DNA of 39,041 bases from Phycisphaerales bacterium (GTDB lineage: Bacteria > Planctomycetota > Phycisphaerae > Phycisphaerales > SM1A02): assembly GCA_020345805.1 (NCBI GenBank), contig CP070772.1, forward strand, positions 1,348,045 to 1,387,085, read 5' to 3'. How positions within the stretch are numbered: the stretch's first letter is position 1; each line of letters opens with the position of its first letter. Below the pieces are notes generated by a model that did not search any database, was not told the DNA's origin, and saw only the letters and a list, made by a program, of their open reading frames with translations. Shown here piece by piece: positions 1 to 9,081 of the stretch. The position numbers and the translations under genes were made by a program.

Positions 1-1715
1 GCGTCGCCGAAGATCACGTAAGCCGGCACGCTCCGCTCGCGGGCAATCTCCCGGCGGAGATCGCGCAAGCGCTCGAACAGAGCTTCATCCACGCCCTCCC
101 AGGAGACCTCGGCGAGGCGGGTTTTCTGCATCGGGCCCGCCGCCGGCTCGACCAGATGCACTTCCCGCTCACCCCGCAGAACCGCCATCGATTCCTCGTT
201 CAACTGCAGCACCGGCCGGTCGCCTTCCGTGCGCGAAATCAGGCCCTGGTCAACGAGCTGATAGACGAGATTGGTCAGCGTTTTCTCGGTCAGGTCCGCA
301 AGCAGGCCGTAGGTGGTCAGTTGATCGTGCCTGTTCCGCCGGACCTGCTCGGTCTCCGCGCCGCGCAGAACCTGGACCGTGTAACCGACACCGAACCGCT
401 GGCCGAGTCGATAGATGCAGGAGAGGATCTTCTGCGCGATGGTCGTGCCCTCGTCCATGCCTTCGACCTCTCCCAGGCACACATCGCACGCTTCGCAGTT
501 GGGCTCTTCGTATTTCTGCCCGAAGTAGCGGCTCAGTGCGCGGTGCCGGCACCGAAGAGTCCCGCACAGGCCGCGAATGTGATGCAACAGTTCGAGCTGG
601 GCGGCGGTAACCTCCTCCGGCTCATCCGCGTTCTGGGCGCCGAGGGTGAAGATCCGCTGCCACTTGATGGCATCGGCGGCGGAGTAGAACAAAACGCACT
701 CCGCCTCCAGGCCATCCCGGCCGGCCCGGCCGGTCTCCTGCTGATAGTGCTCGATCGACTTGGGCATCGCGGCGTGAATCACGCACCGAACGTCGCTGCG
801 GTCGATTCCCATGCCGAAGGCGACAGTGGCCACCACCACGTCCAGCCGCTCCTGGGCGAACGCTTCCTGAGTTTTCGATCGCTGCTCCTTCTCCATCCCG
901 GCGTGATACGACGCGGCATTCACGCCATTGGCCCGGAGAAACTCCGCCAGATCCTCCGTCTCCTTACGGGTGATGCAATAGACGATCACCGCCTCGCCGG
1001 CGTGACGGCGAATGACCTCCAGCACCTGCATGTATGCATCCACGCTGGGGATGATGCGATAGACGAGGTTCGGCCGGTCGAATCGCCCGACGAGCACTTG
1101 CGGATCGGTGAGCCCGAGTTGGGCGATGATGTCCGTCTGCACGCGTTGGGTGGCGGTTGCCGTGTATGCGTGAACGCTCGCCCCCGGAAAGCGCTCCTTG
1201 AGCAGCGAGAGTTGTCGGTATTCCGGTCGGAAGTCGTGCCCCCAGTGACTGATGCAGTGCGCCTCATCGATCGAGAAGACCTGCACATCGCGCCGGGCGA
1301 GGAACTCCAGGAAGCGGGGCGTGACCAGCCGTTCGGGCGAGATGAACAGGAGGCGGTAGCGGCCTTCGCTCATGCCGCGGCGTACTTCGTCACGATCGCC
1401 GGAGGTGAGGTTGCTGTGGACCGCCGCGGCGGGATAGCCGCACTGGCGGAGGCTGTCCACCTGGTCCTTCATCAAGGAGATCAGGGGTGACACGACCACG
1501 TCCATCCGTCCCCCGACCACAGGCGGCACCTGATAACACAGGCTCTTGCCCCCGCCGGTGGGGAGTACGACGAGCGAATCCCGCTGCCGGAGGCCCGCGT
1601 CGATCGCCTCGGCCTGCAGAGGCAGAAGCGAGTCGTATCCCCAATACCGCTTCACCGCCGCGAGGACCTCGGCGGTCCGATCGCATTGGTCAACAGAGGT
1701 TGCGGAACCGGCCAT
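1..1715 (-). CDS. recQ: ATP-dependent DNA helicase RecQ (C-terminus outside window)
   Basis: A 3'-5' superfamily 2 helicase of recombination and replication-fork repair. Reading from an ATG at 1715, 571 codons stay open to the window edge with no stop. Walker A (PTGGGKS) is at about residues 52-58 and the DEAH box with the RecQ-typical HCISHWGHDFRPEY follows at 150-163. The middle carries helicase motifs V and VI (MGIDRSDVRCVIH, QETGRAGRDG). The zinc subdomain of the RQC region has its cysteines (one in LRCRH, three in CEACDVC), and the start of an HRDC domain is visible in the last 35 or so residues. It is the next gene on the same strand after the cytochrome gene, but a strong terminator separates them, so it is probably transcribed separately. 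The identification is secure; only the end is missing. Confidence 0.96.
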   Translation of the reverse strand, partial: MAGSATSVDQCDRTAEVLAAVKRYWGYDSLLPLQAEAIDAGLRQRDSLVVLPTGGGKSLCYQVPPVVGGRMDVVVSPLISLMKDQVDSLRQCGYPAAAVHSNLTSGDRDEVRRGMSEGRYRLLFISPERLVTPRFLEFLARRDVQVFSIDEAHCISHWGHDFRPEYRQLSLLKERFPGASVHAYTATATQRVQTDIIAQLGLTDPQVLVGRFDRPNLVYRIIPSVDAYMQVLEVIRRHAGEAVIVYCITRKETEDLAEFLRANGVNAASYHAGMEKEQRSKTQEAFAQERLDVVVATVAFGMGIDRSDVRCVIHAAMPKSIEHYQQETGRAGRDGLEAECVLFYSAADAIKWQRIFTLGAQNADEPEEVTAAQLELLHHIRGLCGTLRCRHRALSRYFGQKYEEPNCEACDVCLGEVEGMDEGTTIAQKILSCIYRLGQRFGVGYTVQVLRGAETEQVRRNRHDQLTTYGLLADLTEKTLTNLVYQLVDQGLISRTEGDRPVLQLNEESMAVLRGEREVHLVEPAAGPMQKTRLAEVSWEGVDEALFERLRDLRREIARERSVPAYVIFGD

Positions 1716-1833
1716 GGCGGAATGATACCCCGAACATTTCCCGTACGCAAGTGCCGTGCGTCGGCCTCCCGCGACCCTGTCATGCTCTCCGCGGTGGCCT
1801 CGTCTGCCGCGCCTGGACAGGTCTGCGCCGCAT

Positions 1834-1877
1834 GAAAGAAACCTGAAATTGGACCTGTCCCGTTTTCAGTTTCTTTC
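1834..1877. repeat. Imperfect inverted repeat around GGACCTGTCC
   Basis: GAAAGAAACCTGAAA at 1834-1848 is matched in reverse complement by TTTTCAGTTTCTTTC at 1863-1877 with one base missing. The intervening bases include the near-palindrome GGACCTGTCC. Short palindromes with a GGACAGGTCC-like core often occur near REP-associated transposases; that link is from general knowledge and no transposase is visible here. It could also be a stem-loop in the RecQ upstream region. Confidence 0.4.
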
Positions 1878-1884
1878 AGGGGGA

Positions 1885-1916
1885 AAGAAAAGAGCCGCTG
1901 CGGGGGCAGCGGCTCT
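1885..1916 (-). terminator. Intrinsic terminator of the multihaem cytochrome gene
   Basis: On the minus strand an 11-bp perfect stem AGAGCCGCTGC/GCAGCGGCTCT (1916-1906 with 1901-1891) closes a 4-base loop and is followed by TTTCTTTC. It starts about 48 bases downstream of the cytochrome stop codon and ends before recQ. Confidence 0.85.
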
Positions 1917-1963
1917 GTTTGGGTTCGCTTCGGCGCGATGCGCGCCTCAGAAGCGGGTGCGGC

Positions 1964-4681
1964 TCAGCGCCGTCGATTCTCCCACTTCCAGTCCGGGATC
2001 TTCCAGTCATCCAGCCAGGCAGGCACGCCCATGGGAGCGGCCCCGCCATTCAGGGCTGAGATGGAAGCCGTGAGGATCTGGTAGGTGAAGGTGGCACTGT
2101 GGATACCGAAGCTGCCGTCGCTGTGGACGAGCAGGTAGTTCCAGCCGCTCTTGATCAGAACCGGGTCGGCGAAGTCATAGAACTGGCCGAGCAGCTGGTA
2201 GTTGGCATCGAGAATATCGATGTCACTCATGCGGTACGGGCCATAGGTGGTGTTATCCGTGAAGGTCACGGCCATGGCCTGGCGTCCGTGGGACTCCGTG
2301 AACTCGACGGCCAGAACATCGGCCACGTCCATGATCTGGGCCTCACCGTTGAGATCGATGATGTTGCCAAGACCGGTCTGCTCGCCGATGTAGGCGATCA
2401 GGGCGTCCTCGATGGCAACCAGGAGGATCTCCAGGGTGTCCTCGACACCGGCCTGGATGGCCTCACCCTCAAAGCCTCCGCCGTGGCATTCGGAACAGAT
2501 GTCCGTGCTGGCGGAGAACTCGTGGTTCGTGCCGCCGAGGTTGTAAGAAAGATCCTCGGGCGGATCCGTCACCTCCATGTGGCAGTTGGTGCAGGTGTCG
2601 GTCAGGAACGAGTGATTGGCCCGGAACCCGACCGGCACCAGATAGGCGTTCTCGCCCATGAGCAGATCGGTCTGCGTTGGACCGTGGGGAGCACGGGCTG
2701 CCTCAGAAGTGCCATAGATGTCATCGAAGTTGCTGTCGTTGCGCAGACCACGGCGGGAGTTGTGGCAGGTCATGCAGATCGCGCCACGCCCCACGCCGTA
2801 GGCCGTGAAGCCGGAAAGCAGCGGCGGAGTGTGGCCGCTGATGCGCATCGCCGCATCATTCGGCTTGCCGGTGCTGGTACCGATGGCATGCGGATCGTGG
2901 CAGGTCACGCAGGTCTGGGGATGGGCCTCATCCTCAGTCCAGGTAACCTCCACGGGGTCGCCCACATCGCCCTCGCCGAGGAGAGCGGGCATCCAGGCCA
3001 GGAAGCCGTTGACGGTGTGGCACTTGGAGCAGGTTCCGCTCTGGCTTTCGTCGATTGCCAGCTCGTAGTTGCCGTGTCCGCTGAGCTGCCATTGCTGGAA
3101 CCGGGCGTGGCGAAGCGGCTCCCCGTGGCAGATCGCGCAGCCTTCGGAAGCCAGCGAGACTCGCGCCCCGCCGGGAAGCGTGTGAGCTTCATCCTGCGGG
3201 CCGTGGCAGTTCTCGCACTGGATGTTTGCCTTCCGGGCCAGTTCGGGGAACAGGTCCAGCATGGTGGTCCAGTTATCGCCCGGGTTGTTGAGCAAGCCGG
3301 CTTCGAGGAACTCGTCGTAGCCGCAGGTGTCGTCGAACCCGCCGTTTTCGGCGCTGGTATTGAAACCCACCGTATGGCATGAGAAGCAGTTCGGGCCGTA
3401 GTGCGTGCTCGTGTCCAGATTGACGGAGAAGATGTGGGCGTGTCCGGTCTGAGACCAGGGCGTGAACTTGTCGGCATCGAAGATCTCGTGGCAGCTCACG
3501 CAGGACGGATCTGCAATCGGCAGCCCGTCCGCGTCCTGACCCACGATGATCCCCAGCCATTCGCCGGCGTAGACATCAATCTCGACGGTGGTCGCGGCAT
3601 CGATGTCCGTGACCGTGAGCTGATAGAGACCCCAGGTATCGGGAGTGAACTCGGGGTTCTGACCGGCGGCGTCGTCGAGGACGGCGCTGGAGCCGTCAGG
3701 GGGAGTCAGGGCCCAGTCATAGCTGGCCTGGTCCTTGCCGTGCAGCAGCACCGGAACGTTCGTGGGCACGTTGCGAACGCCCACCGTGGTGCTCCAGGGA
3801 AGGTGCGTCTCGACATCCAGGTCTCCGTGATACACGCCGGAGGTCGTAGTCACCTGGACCTCGAGCATGAGCAGACCTGCTTCCTCCACGGCGAACGGAT
3901 AGATGCCGACGACCTCGAATCGGTTCTGCAGTCCCGCATGAGACTCACCACCGATGGGAGGCTCGGCCAGAACGTGGAAGAGTTCAGCCTTGTAATCGCC
4001 GGTGCCTCCCAGGTTCAGGGTGGCGGTGTCGGTGTCCGCGTTGAGAATCTCCGCCGGAGTTCCGTACCACTGCGACCAGAGGAAGCCCTCGATGGTGGAG
4101 CCGTCCAGAATGATGACCTCGGCGGTAACCTCGACCGTGCCGCCAGGCACGGCATCGCCAATGATGTCCGTATTGACGATGACTGCGGCGGTGGGCTCCA
4201 GGGCGACGTCCATCTCCGCCGGCACACCCGGGAAGAGGATGATCGAGTCCTCGTAGGAGTTGAAGTACTCAGCCTCGAAGAGCAAATCGTACTGACCGGG
4301 GTCGAAATCACCGGTGTAGAAGCCGGTATCGTTGGTGATGAGTTCGACCTCGCCAACCCAGACGCTCGCACCTTCGATGGGCATACCCGTCCAGAGATTG
4401 GTCACAAACCCGGAAAGGCTGGTCTTCGGCCCTTGATTCACTTCGCATCCCCAGTCGGCGAGCACCAGGAAGACATCGTCAATGTCAACGAATCCGTTAT
4501 TGTCGATGTCCTCGGGGCAGCCGTCACAGGAGCCCCACCCCGCCAGCACCGTGAACACGTCGTCGATGTCCACCCTTCCGTCCCAGTTAGCATCCCCGGG
4601 ACAGTCTGATGCGCTGGCGCTGGACAAGCCCAGGACGCCTGATAGCGCAAATGCCATGCTGAATGCCAGAAGCGGTTTCAT
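1964..4681 (-). CDS. Secreted nonahaem c-type cytochrome with dockerin-like repeats
   Basis: Predicted 905-residue exported redox protein. Residues 1-25 form a signal peptide. Two dockerin type I-like calcium loops follow at about 27-50 (DANWDGRVDIDD) and 58-80 (DIDNNGFVDIDD). Then come a carboxypeptidase-regulatory-like beta domain (about 88-160) and Ig/PKD-like beta-rich regions to about 375. Nine CxxCH haem sites lie at about 394, 432, 489, 515, 551, 591, 636, 697 and 729, with further histidines available as distal ligands. The C-terminal 170 residues have no haem site and no sorting tail. The open frame runs upstream to 4972, but the ATG at 4681 has a GGAG ribosome site 9 bases away and begins the signal peptide, so I use it. 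The electron partner is unknown and there are no cytochrome maturation genes nearby. Confidence 0.9.
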   Translation of the reverse strand: MKPLLAFSMAFALSGVLGLSSASASDCPGDANWDGRVDIDDVFTVLAGWGSCDGCPEDIDNNGFVDIDDVFLVLADWGCEVNQGPKTSLSGFVTNLWTGMPIEGASVWVGEVELITNDTGFYTGDFDPGQYDLLFEAEYFNSYEDSIILFPGVPAEMDVALEPTAAVIVNTDIIGDAVPGGTVEVTAEVIILDGSTIEGFLWSQWYGTPAEILNADTDTATLNLGGTGDYKAELFHVLAEPPIGGESHAGLQNRFEVVGIYPFAVEEAGLLMLEVQVTTTSGVYHGDLDVETHLPWSTTVGVRNVPTNVPVLLHGKDQASYDWALTPPDGSSAVLDDAAGQNPEFTPDTWGLYQLTVTDIDAATTVEIDVYAGEWLGIIVGQDADGLPIADPSCVSCHEIFDADKFTPWSQTGHAHIFSVNLDTSTHYGPNCFSCHTVGFNTSAENGGFDDTCGYDEFLEAGLLNNPGDNWTTMLDLFPELARKANIQCENCHGPQDEAHTLPGGARVSLASEGCAICHGEPLRHARFQQWQLSGHGNYELAIDESQSGTCSKCHTVNGFLAWMPALLGEGDVGDPVEVTWTEDEAHPQTCVTCHDPHAIGTSTGKPNDAAMRISGHTPPLLSGFTAYGVGRGAICMTCHNSRRGLRNDSNFDDIYGTSEAARAPHGPTQTDLLMGENAYLVPVGFRANHSFLTDTCTNCHMEVTDPPEDLSYNLGGTNHEFSASTDICSECHGGGFEGEAIQAGVEDTLEILLVAIEDALIAYIGEQTGLGNIIDLNGEAQIMDVADVLAVEFTESHGRQAMAVTFTDNTTYGPYRMSDIDILDANYQLLGQFYDFADPVLIKSGWNYLLVHSDGSFGIHSATFTYQILTASISALNGGAAPMGVPAWLDDWKIPDWKWENRRR

Positions 4682-4697
4682 GGTGTGTTTCTCCTTT

Positions 4698-4737
4698 CCG
4701 CTCGCAGCGGAAAAAGCGGGAGCGGCGACTCCGCTCC
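4698..4737 (-). promoter_or_regulatory. Possible attenuator in the cytochrome 5' leader
   Basis: On the minus strand a 7-bp stem GGAGCGG/CCGCTCC (4737-4731 with 4725-4719) is followed by CGCTTTTT, the layout of an intrinsic terminator. A second hairpin CCGCT-GCG-AGCGG (4710-4698) sits just before the ribosome site of the gene starting at 4681. A terminator inside a leader suggests premature termination control, but the stem is short and no antiterminator partner was identified. Confidence 0.35.
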
Positions 4738-5304
4738 TCCTCGATGAGTGGTTTGATGCATCGGTGTCGCCCGCGCGATCGCGCCAGGCAGGGCCTCCCG
4801 CGCTCGCGCGGAGCCACACCGGTGCCGGAAGTTGTTTTCCCTGGATTGCCCTCTTTATCAGACCCACATCAGTACCACAGCGTTCAGCGCGGGATTGACC
4901 CGGTGCGCAGGCAAAGCCGACGGCTGCGGAAACTGAACCCTTGGAGCTTGTCTCGTGCCTCCGTTCTTCCATCTGCTCCTACCAGCGGTCCCCGGCAGTT
5001 CACAGCCCACAAGGCCGCTCACTCCAGGATCGGAAGCCACCTTGAACCACCCAACGAGAGCAAGGCCCAGGCCATTAACCGGAGAGACGCCGGCGGAAAT
5101 CGATGTCGCGAAAAATGGCGTAACTACTTGATTTGACGGGATTTACGACCAAGAGCCCCCAGGTCGTATCAACCGCCTTTTCTCCCCCCTTATCGTATTT
5201 GGGAACGGCCGTATTCCGCCCCTCTCGATTCTGGAAGTCTCAGCCCGCTCTCGTCGGTTTGGACCCGAAAACCGCGGGGCTGGTTGCGTCCGGACACGCC
5301 GCTT
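4738..5304. other. Intergenic stretch between aldehyde dehydrogenase and cytochrome genes
   Basis: No credible gene found. The frame that continues upstream from the cytochrome start to 4972 is rich in arginine and serine and lacks a signal peptide, so it is probably untranslated leader. The cytochrome promoter should lie here, but I could not fix -35 and -10 boxes with confidence. Confidence 0.5.
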
Positions 5305-6738
5305 TCAACCCCCGACCCGGTTGAGCACCATCGCGCGGAGCTCCGTCATCTCTTCCATGGCGAAGCGCACGCCCTCCCGCCCCAGGCCCGAGTCCTTCAC
5401 GCCGCCATAGGGCATGGAATCCACACGCATGGAAGGGATATCGTTGACGAGCACCCCCCCCACCTCGATTTCGTTGTAAGCGCGGAAGGCGTGGTGTAGA
5501 TCGCGGGTGAAGATTCCCGCCTGCAGGCCGTAGGCACTGTCATTGGCGATGCGAATCGCCTGATCGATGTCGTCGAACGGCTCCAGGGTGGCCACCGGCC
5601 CGAAGATCTCCCGGCAGTTCACCCTGGCTTCATGCGGCGCGTTCTCAATCAGGGTCGCGTCAAACAGGGCTCCGTTGCGATTCCCGCCCACCAGGATCCT
5701 CCCACCTGCCTGCCGGGCCTCTTTTACCCACTCTTCCACGCGCTTCGCGTCGCCTTCCGTGATGAGCGGCCCGATGAAGGTCTGCTCATCGAGGGGATCG
5801 CCTGCCCGCAGCCTCGCCGTCTTCTCGACCAGCGAGTCCCGAAGCTCGTCGTATATGTCGCGGTGGCCGAGGATCCGCTGCACGCTCACGCAGCTTTGCC
5901 CTGACTGATAGAACGCCCCGAGGATGATGCGGTCGCTGGCGTAATCCAGGTCCGCATCGCGATCCACGATGCACGCGGCGTTTCCGCCCAACTCCAGCGT
6001 CACTTTCTTCTTCCCCGCTCGGGCCTTGATATCCCAGCCCACCTCCGGCGAGCCGGTGAACGAGATCTTCTTCAGCCGGTCATCGACCACGAACGGATCG
6101 GCATCGCATCCTGGGCAGGGCAGGACGCTGAAAGCGCCTTTCGGCAGGTCCGTCTCCGCCAGAATCTCGCCCAGGATGATCGCCCCGATCGGCGTGCTGG
6201 AGGCCGGCTTGAGAACAAACGGGCATCCCACCGCCAGCGCCGGGGCGATCTTGTGTGCCGCCAGATTGATCGGGAAGTTGAAGGGCGTGATGAAGCTGCA
6301 CGGCCCAATGGGGAACCGCTTGATGATCGCCTCATAACCTTCCGCCCGCGGGGAAATGTCCAGCGGCATCGTTTCGCCGCACATCCGCGTGGACTCCTCC
6401 ACCGCGATGGTGAAGGTGTCGATGCCGCGGGTGACCTCGCCTCGCGAATCGCGGATCGGCTTGCCCGCTTCGATGCACAGGGCGTGGGCCATCTCCTCGA
6501 AGCGCCGGCCCATCTGATCGACCACATGCTGCAACACCGCCTTGCGACGGTGGGCCGGCCACCTGCGCAGCTCATCGAACGCTTCCGCCGCCCGTCCGAT
6601 GGCACGATCGATCACTGCGGCGTCCGCCATCGCCACCTTCGCGGCGACCACGCCCGTGTACTTGTTCGTCACCGGCAGATCGGTGTTGGCGAAAACCGCC
6701 TCGCCGGCCAGGTAATACGGATATGTGTCCTTCAGCAT
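5305..6738 (-). CDS. NAD(P)-dependent aldehyde dehydrogenase (lactaldehyde/GAPN-like)
   Basis: A 477-residue cytosolic aldehyde dehydrogenase that oxidises an aldehyde to the acid with NAD(P)+. The catalytic cysteine is C283 in QSGQSCVSVQR, the general base E249 in VTLELGGN, the oxyanion asparagine N154 in TPFNFP, and a nucleotide-binding lysine K177 in VLKPAS. The glycine motif SFTGSPEVGW is at 226-235. The QSGQSCVSVQR active site is usual in the lactaldehyde / non-phosphorylating glyceraldehyde-3-phosphate branch, but substrate cannot be set from sequence. It lies 93 bases downstream of the glycosyltransferase/methyltransferase gene on the same strand and may be co-transcribed. The ATG at 6738 has only a weak GGTGG ribosome site. 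The family is certain, the substrate is not. Confidence 0.93.
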   Translation of the reverse strand: MLKDTYPYYLAGEAVFANTDLPVTNKYTGVVAAKVAMADAAVIDRAIGRAAEAFDELRRWPAHRRKAVLQHVVDQMGRRFEEMAHALCIEAGKPIRDSRGEVTRGIDTFTIAVEESTRMCGETMPLDISPRAEGYEAIIKRFPIGPCSFITPFNFPINLAAHKIAPALAVGCPFVLKPASSTPIGAIILGEILAETDLPKGAFSVLPCPGCDADPFVVDDRLKKISFTGSPEVGWDIKARAGKKKVTLELGGNAACIVDRDADLDYASDRIILGAFYQSGQSCVSVQRILGHRDIYDELRDSLVEKTARLRAGDPLDEQTFIGPLITEGDAKRVEEWVKEARQAGGRILVGGNRNGALFDATLIENAPHEARVNCREIFGPVATLEPFDDIDQAIRIANDSAYGLQAGIFTRDLHHAFRAYNEIEVGGVLVNDIPSMRVDSMPYGGVKDSGLGREGVRFAMEEMTELRAMVLNRVGG

Positions 6739-6831
6739 CCACCCATATTACCGCGCCGCATCTCGACCGCTGAAAGCGGCCGGGGGCTGGCAGACCGCCG
6801 CATCTCTTTCGCAGCGGGAGGACGTGTTCCG

Positions 6832-8427
6832 TCAGCCCGCCGCCTGGGTGGTCACCAGTTCCTTCTGCGGAATCCCGAACTTCGCCGGGTCCGGCCGGCG
6901 GGCAATGACGAACAGCATCCCCCCTCCCCCGGCCGACTCGGCCGACGATGATTCCGCGGGATGGACGACCTCAAATAATCGTGAATAGCGAAGCTGTGTG
7001 TTGAGTTCGTGCGCCCGGTAGGGATGGAGACAATCGACATCTGCATCCAGCGGGTTCGGACGTTCGGGAGTCAATATCGCCATCACCCCTTCCACATCCA
7101 GCACGCGCCACACCTCGCGCAACAGTCCGATTGGATTCGGATGCCGCTCGAAATCATCAAACAGCAGCACCGCATCAACCGAACGGTCCTCCACCGGCAG
7201 GCATCTCGCGTCGATCTGCTGAACAAACTTCGGTGAGCCAGCCGGATAGTCGGCCTTACCGGCCATCTGCCGTGCGACATCGAGCAGCGTCGGATCACCA
7301 TCCACGCCGATGCATTCGATCCCCTGTTTGGCCAGCAGATGGCAGAGCAGACCATCCCGGCAGTTGACCTGAATCGCCCGCCGCCCCGGAGCGTGAGACT
7401 GGATCGTCTCCAGGGCAATGTGCACGCGCGCATCCATCGCCTGTCTCAAAGCTTCATTCGAGCCGTACCCTCCCCACGTTGTGCTCTCCACGGTTCGCGG
7501 TACGGCAGTCTTTTGTGGGGGCGGCCAGGGCAGAGCCGGGCTGAACCATCTGGCATTCCACAACAGAGGTGTGCCCGAATAGCGCTCGGCAACCGCATCC
7601 AGATCAGGGGCGAGCCGATCGAAACCCCATTTCTCTCGAAAACGATCCAGCGCCCCGGCCATCCCCGGATCGGTGTCCGCCACGTTCGCCCGCTTCTTGC
7701 GCTCGGAGTGATAATGTGTGAAGCTGATGACGGGTGTGCAGAAGCACCGCCAGCCCTTCATCCGCGCCCGCAACCCGAAGTCAACCGTCTGGCCGCGCAG
7801 GATCGTCTCGTCGTACCGGCCCACTTCCTCCCAGACGTCGCGCTTGAAGCAATAGAAGCACCCCATCACGTGATCGACCTCGATCGCGCGGGTCACATAG
7901 TCGGCGGCGATCCCCTGGCCCAGGTGGTGATAGCCGCGGGGATGGAGAACCCAGTCGCCGGCCGAATGCACAAAGCCGTTGGGCGAAAGCTGCTTGGGGC
8001 CGACGATGCCCAGCTTCGACGGGCCGGCCTCGAAGACCTCCACCAGCTTCTCCGCCCAGTTGGGGGTGTGGATGACGACGTCTCCGTCCAGTCGCACGCA
8101 AATCTCGCCCCGCGCTTCGGACATCAGACGATTGGCCACGATGCTCAACACCCCACAGTGGTCCATCTCGATCAGCCGGCAGAAAGCCCCTTCGCCGCGC
8201 CATCCCCGCCATTTCTGCGTCGCCCACTCCCGGCAGGTCGCCAGTGAATCATCCGTCGAGCCGTCATCGGTGATGATGATCTCCACCGGCGTGGGATCGT
8301 CGATGAGCGTGTCGCGCAGGGATTTAAGCAGATCGCCGATGAAATCGCGCCGGCCACTCTCGGAGCTTTCGCGGCCGTTGTTGTAATTCGGGATCAGCAC
8401 GGAAACGCGCGGTGAGGACTCGCTCAT
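6832..8427 (-). CDS. Fused family 2 glycosyltransferase and class I methyltransferase-like protein
   Basis: Two-domain, 531-residue protein. Residues 5 to about 290 form a GT-A glycosyltransferase family 2 domain: VSVLIPNYNNG at the start, the nucleotide-sugar site IITDDGSTDD (51-60), the DGD metal-binding triplet at 114-116, and a GQTVDFGLR acceptor motif near 212. Residues about 330-510 resemble a SAM-dependent methyltransferase (GVDGDPTLLDVA for the ribose-binding strand, then SVDAVLLFDDFERH). The glycine-rich SAM loop is degenerate (QVNCRDGLL instead of DxGxGxG), so methylation activity is doubtful. I chose the ATG at 8427 because the glycosyltransferase begins immediately after it; the open frame upstream to 8592 shows no domain. 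Likely role: cell-surface polysaccharide or glycan modification. Confidence 0.85.
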   Translation of the reverse strand: MSESSPRVSVLIPNYNNGRESSESGRRDFIGDLLKSLRDTLIDDPTPVEIIITDDGSTDDSLATCREWATQKWRGWRGEGAFCRLIEMDHCGVLSIVANRLMSEARGEICVRLDGDVVIHTPNWAEKLVEVFEAGPSKLGIVGPKQLSPNGFVHSAGDWVLHPRGYHHLGQGIAADYVTRAIEVDHVMGCFYCFKRDVWEEVGRYDETILRGQTVDFGLRARMKGWRCFCTPVISFTHYHSERKKRANVADTDPGMAGALDRFREKWGFDRLAPDLDAVAERYSGTPLLWNARWFSPALPWPPPQKTAVPRTVESTTWGGYGSNEALRQAMDARVHIALETIQSHAPGRRAIQVNCRDGLLCHLLAKQGIECIGVDGDPTLLDVARQMAGKADYPAGSPKFVQQIDARCLPVEDRSVDAVLLFDDFERHPNPIGLLREVWRVLDVEGVMAILTPERPNPLDADVDCLHPYRAHELNTQLRYSRLFEVVHPAESSSAESAGGGGMLFVIARRPDPAKFGIPQKELVTTQAAG

Positions 8428-8646
8428 GGAAGGATTATCGACGCGATCAACCGGCCGCCATGAGCCACGGCTTTCTCGCTGTCCGATTCGGTTCGCGCAA
8501 CGGGCGCCCGGGGTTGCCGGAGGCAGCCCGGCCCGAGGACGGTCGGGCTCGCCGAGGTCGATACGACCCGGCTGGCCCGGAAACCCGCACAATCATCCCA
8601 CGCTGCGGGGTGATCCGGCTTGTCGCAACCTCGGTTTGCGGGCATC

Positions 8647-9081
8647 ATGCTCGCCATGCCAGATCAGCCTGAAAAGTTTGGACCGGCCCTGCGCGTGGTC
8701 ATGCTCCCCAAGGACGCCAATCCCTACGGCAACATCTTCGGCGGCGTGATCCTCTCCTACATCGACCAGGCGGCGTTCATCGAGGCCCGCAAACACGGCA
8801 TTCACCGGTGGGTGACCGTTTCGGTGGACCGGGTGAACTTCCACGCCCCCATCCACATCGGTGATGTCGTCAGATTCCTCACCCGCACCCGAGAAACGGG
8901 CACAAGTTCGGTCCAGGTCGGTATCCGCGTGGAAGCGGAGCGCTACGCCACGCAGGACAAGGTGCTGGTGACCGAGGCGGTGCTGACAATGGTGTCGGTC
9001 AACGCGGCGGGCCGGCCGATCCCGTTCAATTCCCCTCCCACCGTCGCGCCCCTGGGCATCCATCCGGGAGGTTCCCCATGA
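8647..9081 (+). CDS. Hotdog-fold acyl-CoA thioesterase (YciA/BACH-like)
   Basis: A 144-residue single hotdog domain that should hydrolyse acyl-CoA to free acid and CoA. Landmarks are LPKDANPYGNIFGGVIL (residues 20-36), with N29 at the position that is Asp in YciA and Asn in several relatives, the helix SYIDQAAFIEAR, and the strand VSVDRVNFHAPIHIGDVV. The frame is open to a TTG at 8620; ATG codons at 8647 and 8656 are the realistic starts and neither has a clear ribosome site. Its stop overlaps the purN start as ATGA (9078-9081), so the two are translationally coupled, although no metabolic link is obvious. Confidence 0.88.
   Translation: MLAMPDQPEKFGPALRVVMLPKDANPYGNIFGGVILSYIDQAAFIEARKHGIHRWVTVSVDRVNFHAPIHIGDVVRFLTRTRETGTSSVQVGIRVEAERYATQDKVLVTEAVLTMVSVNAAGRPIPFNSPPTVAPLGIHPGGSP

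Noticed and set aside
156..4609. Long plus-strand open frames opposite recQ and the cytochrome gene
   Set aside because: They lie antisense to clearly recognisable proteins, carry no domain, and are a known effect of high-GC third positions.
4901..4930. GCGCAGGCAAAGCC on the plus strand, recalling part of the GEMM-I cyclic-di-GMP riboswitch
   Set aside because: The other core elements and hairpins are absent and no plus-strand gene follows.
4682..4972. N-terminal extension of the cytochrome frame
   Set aside because: It would bury the signal peptide, and the ATG at 4681 has a proper ribosome site.
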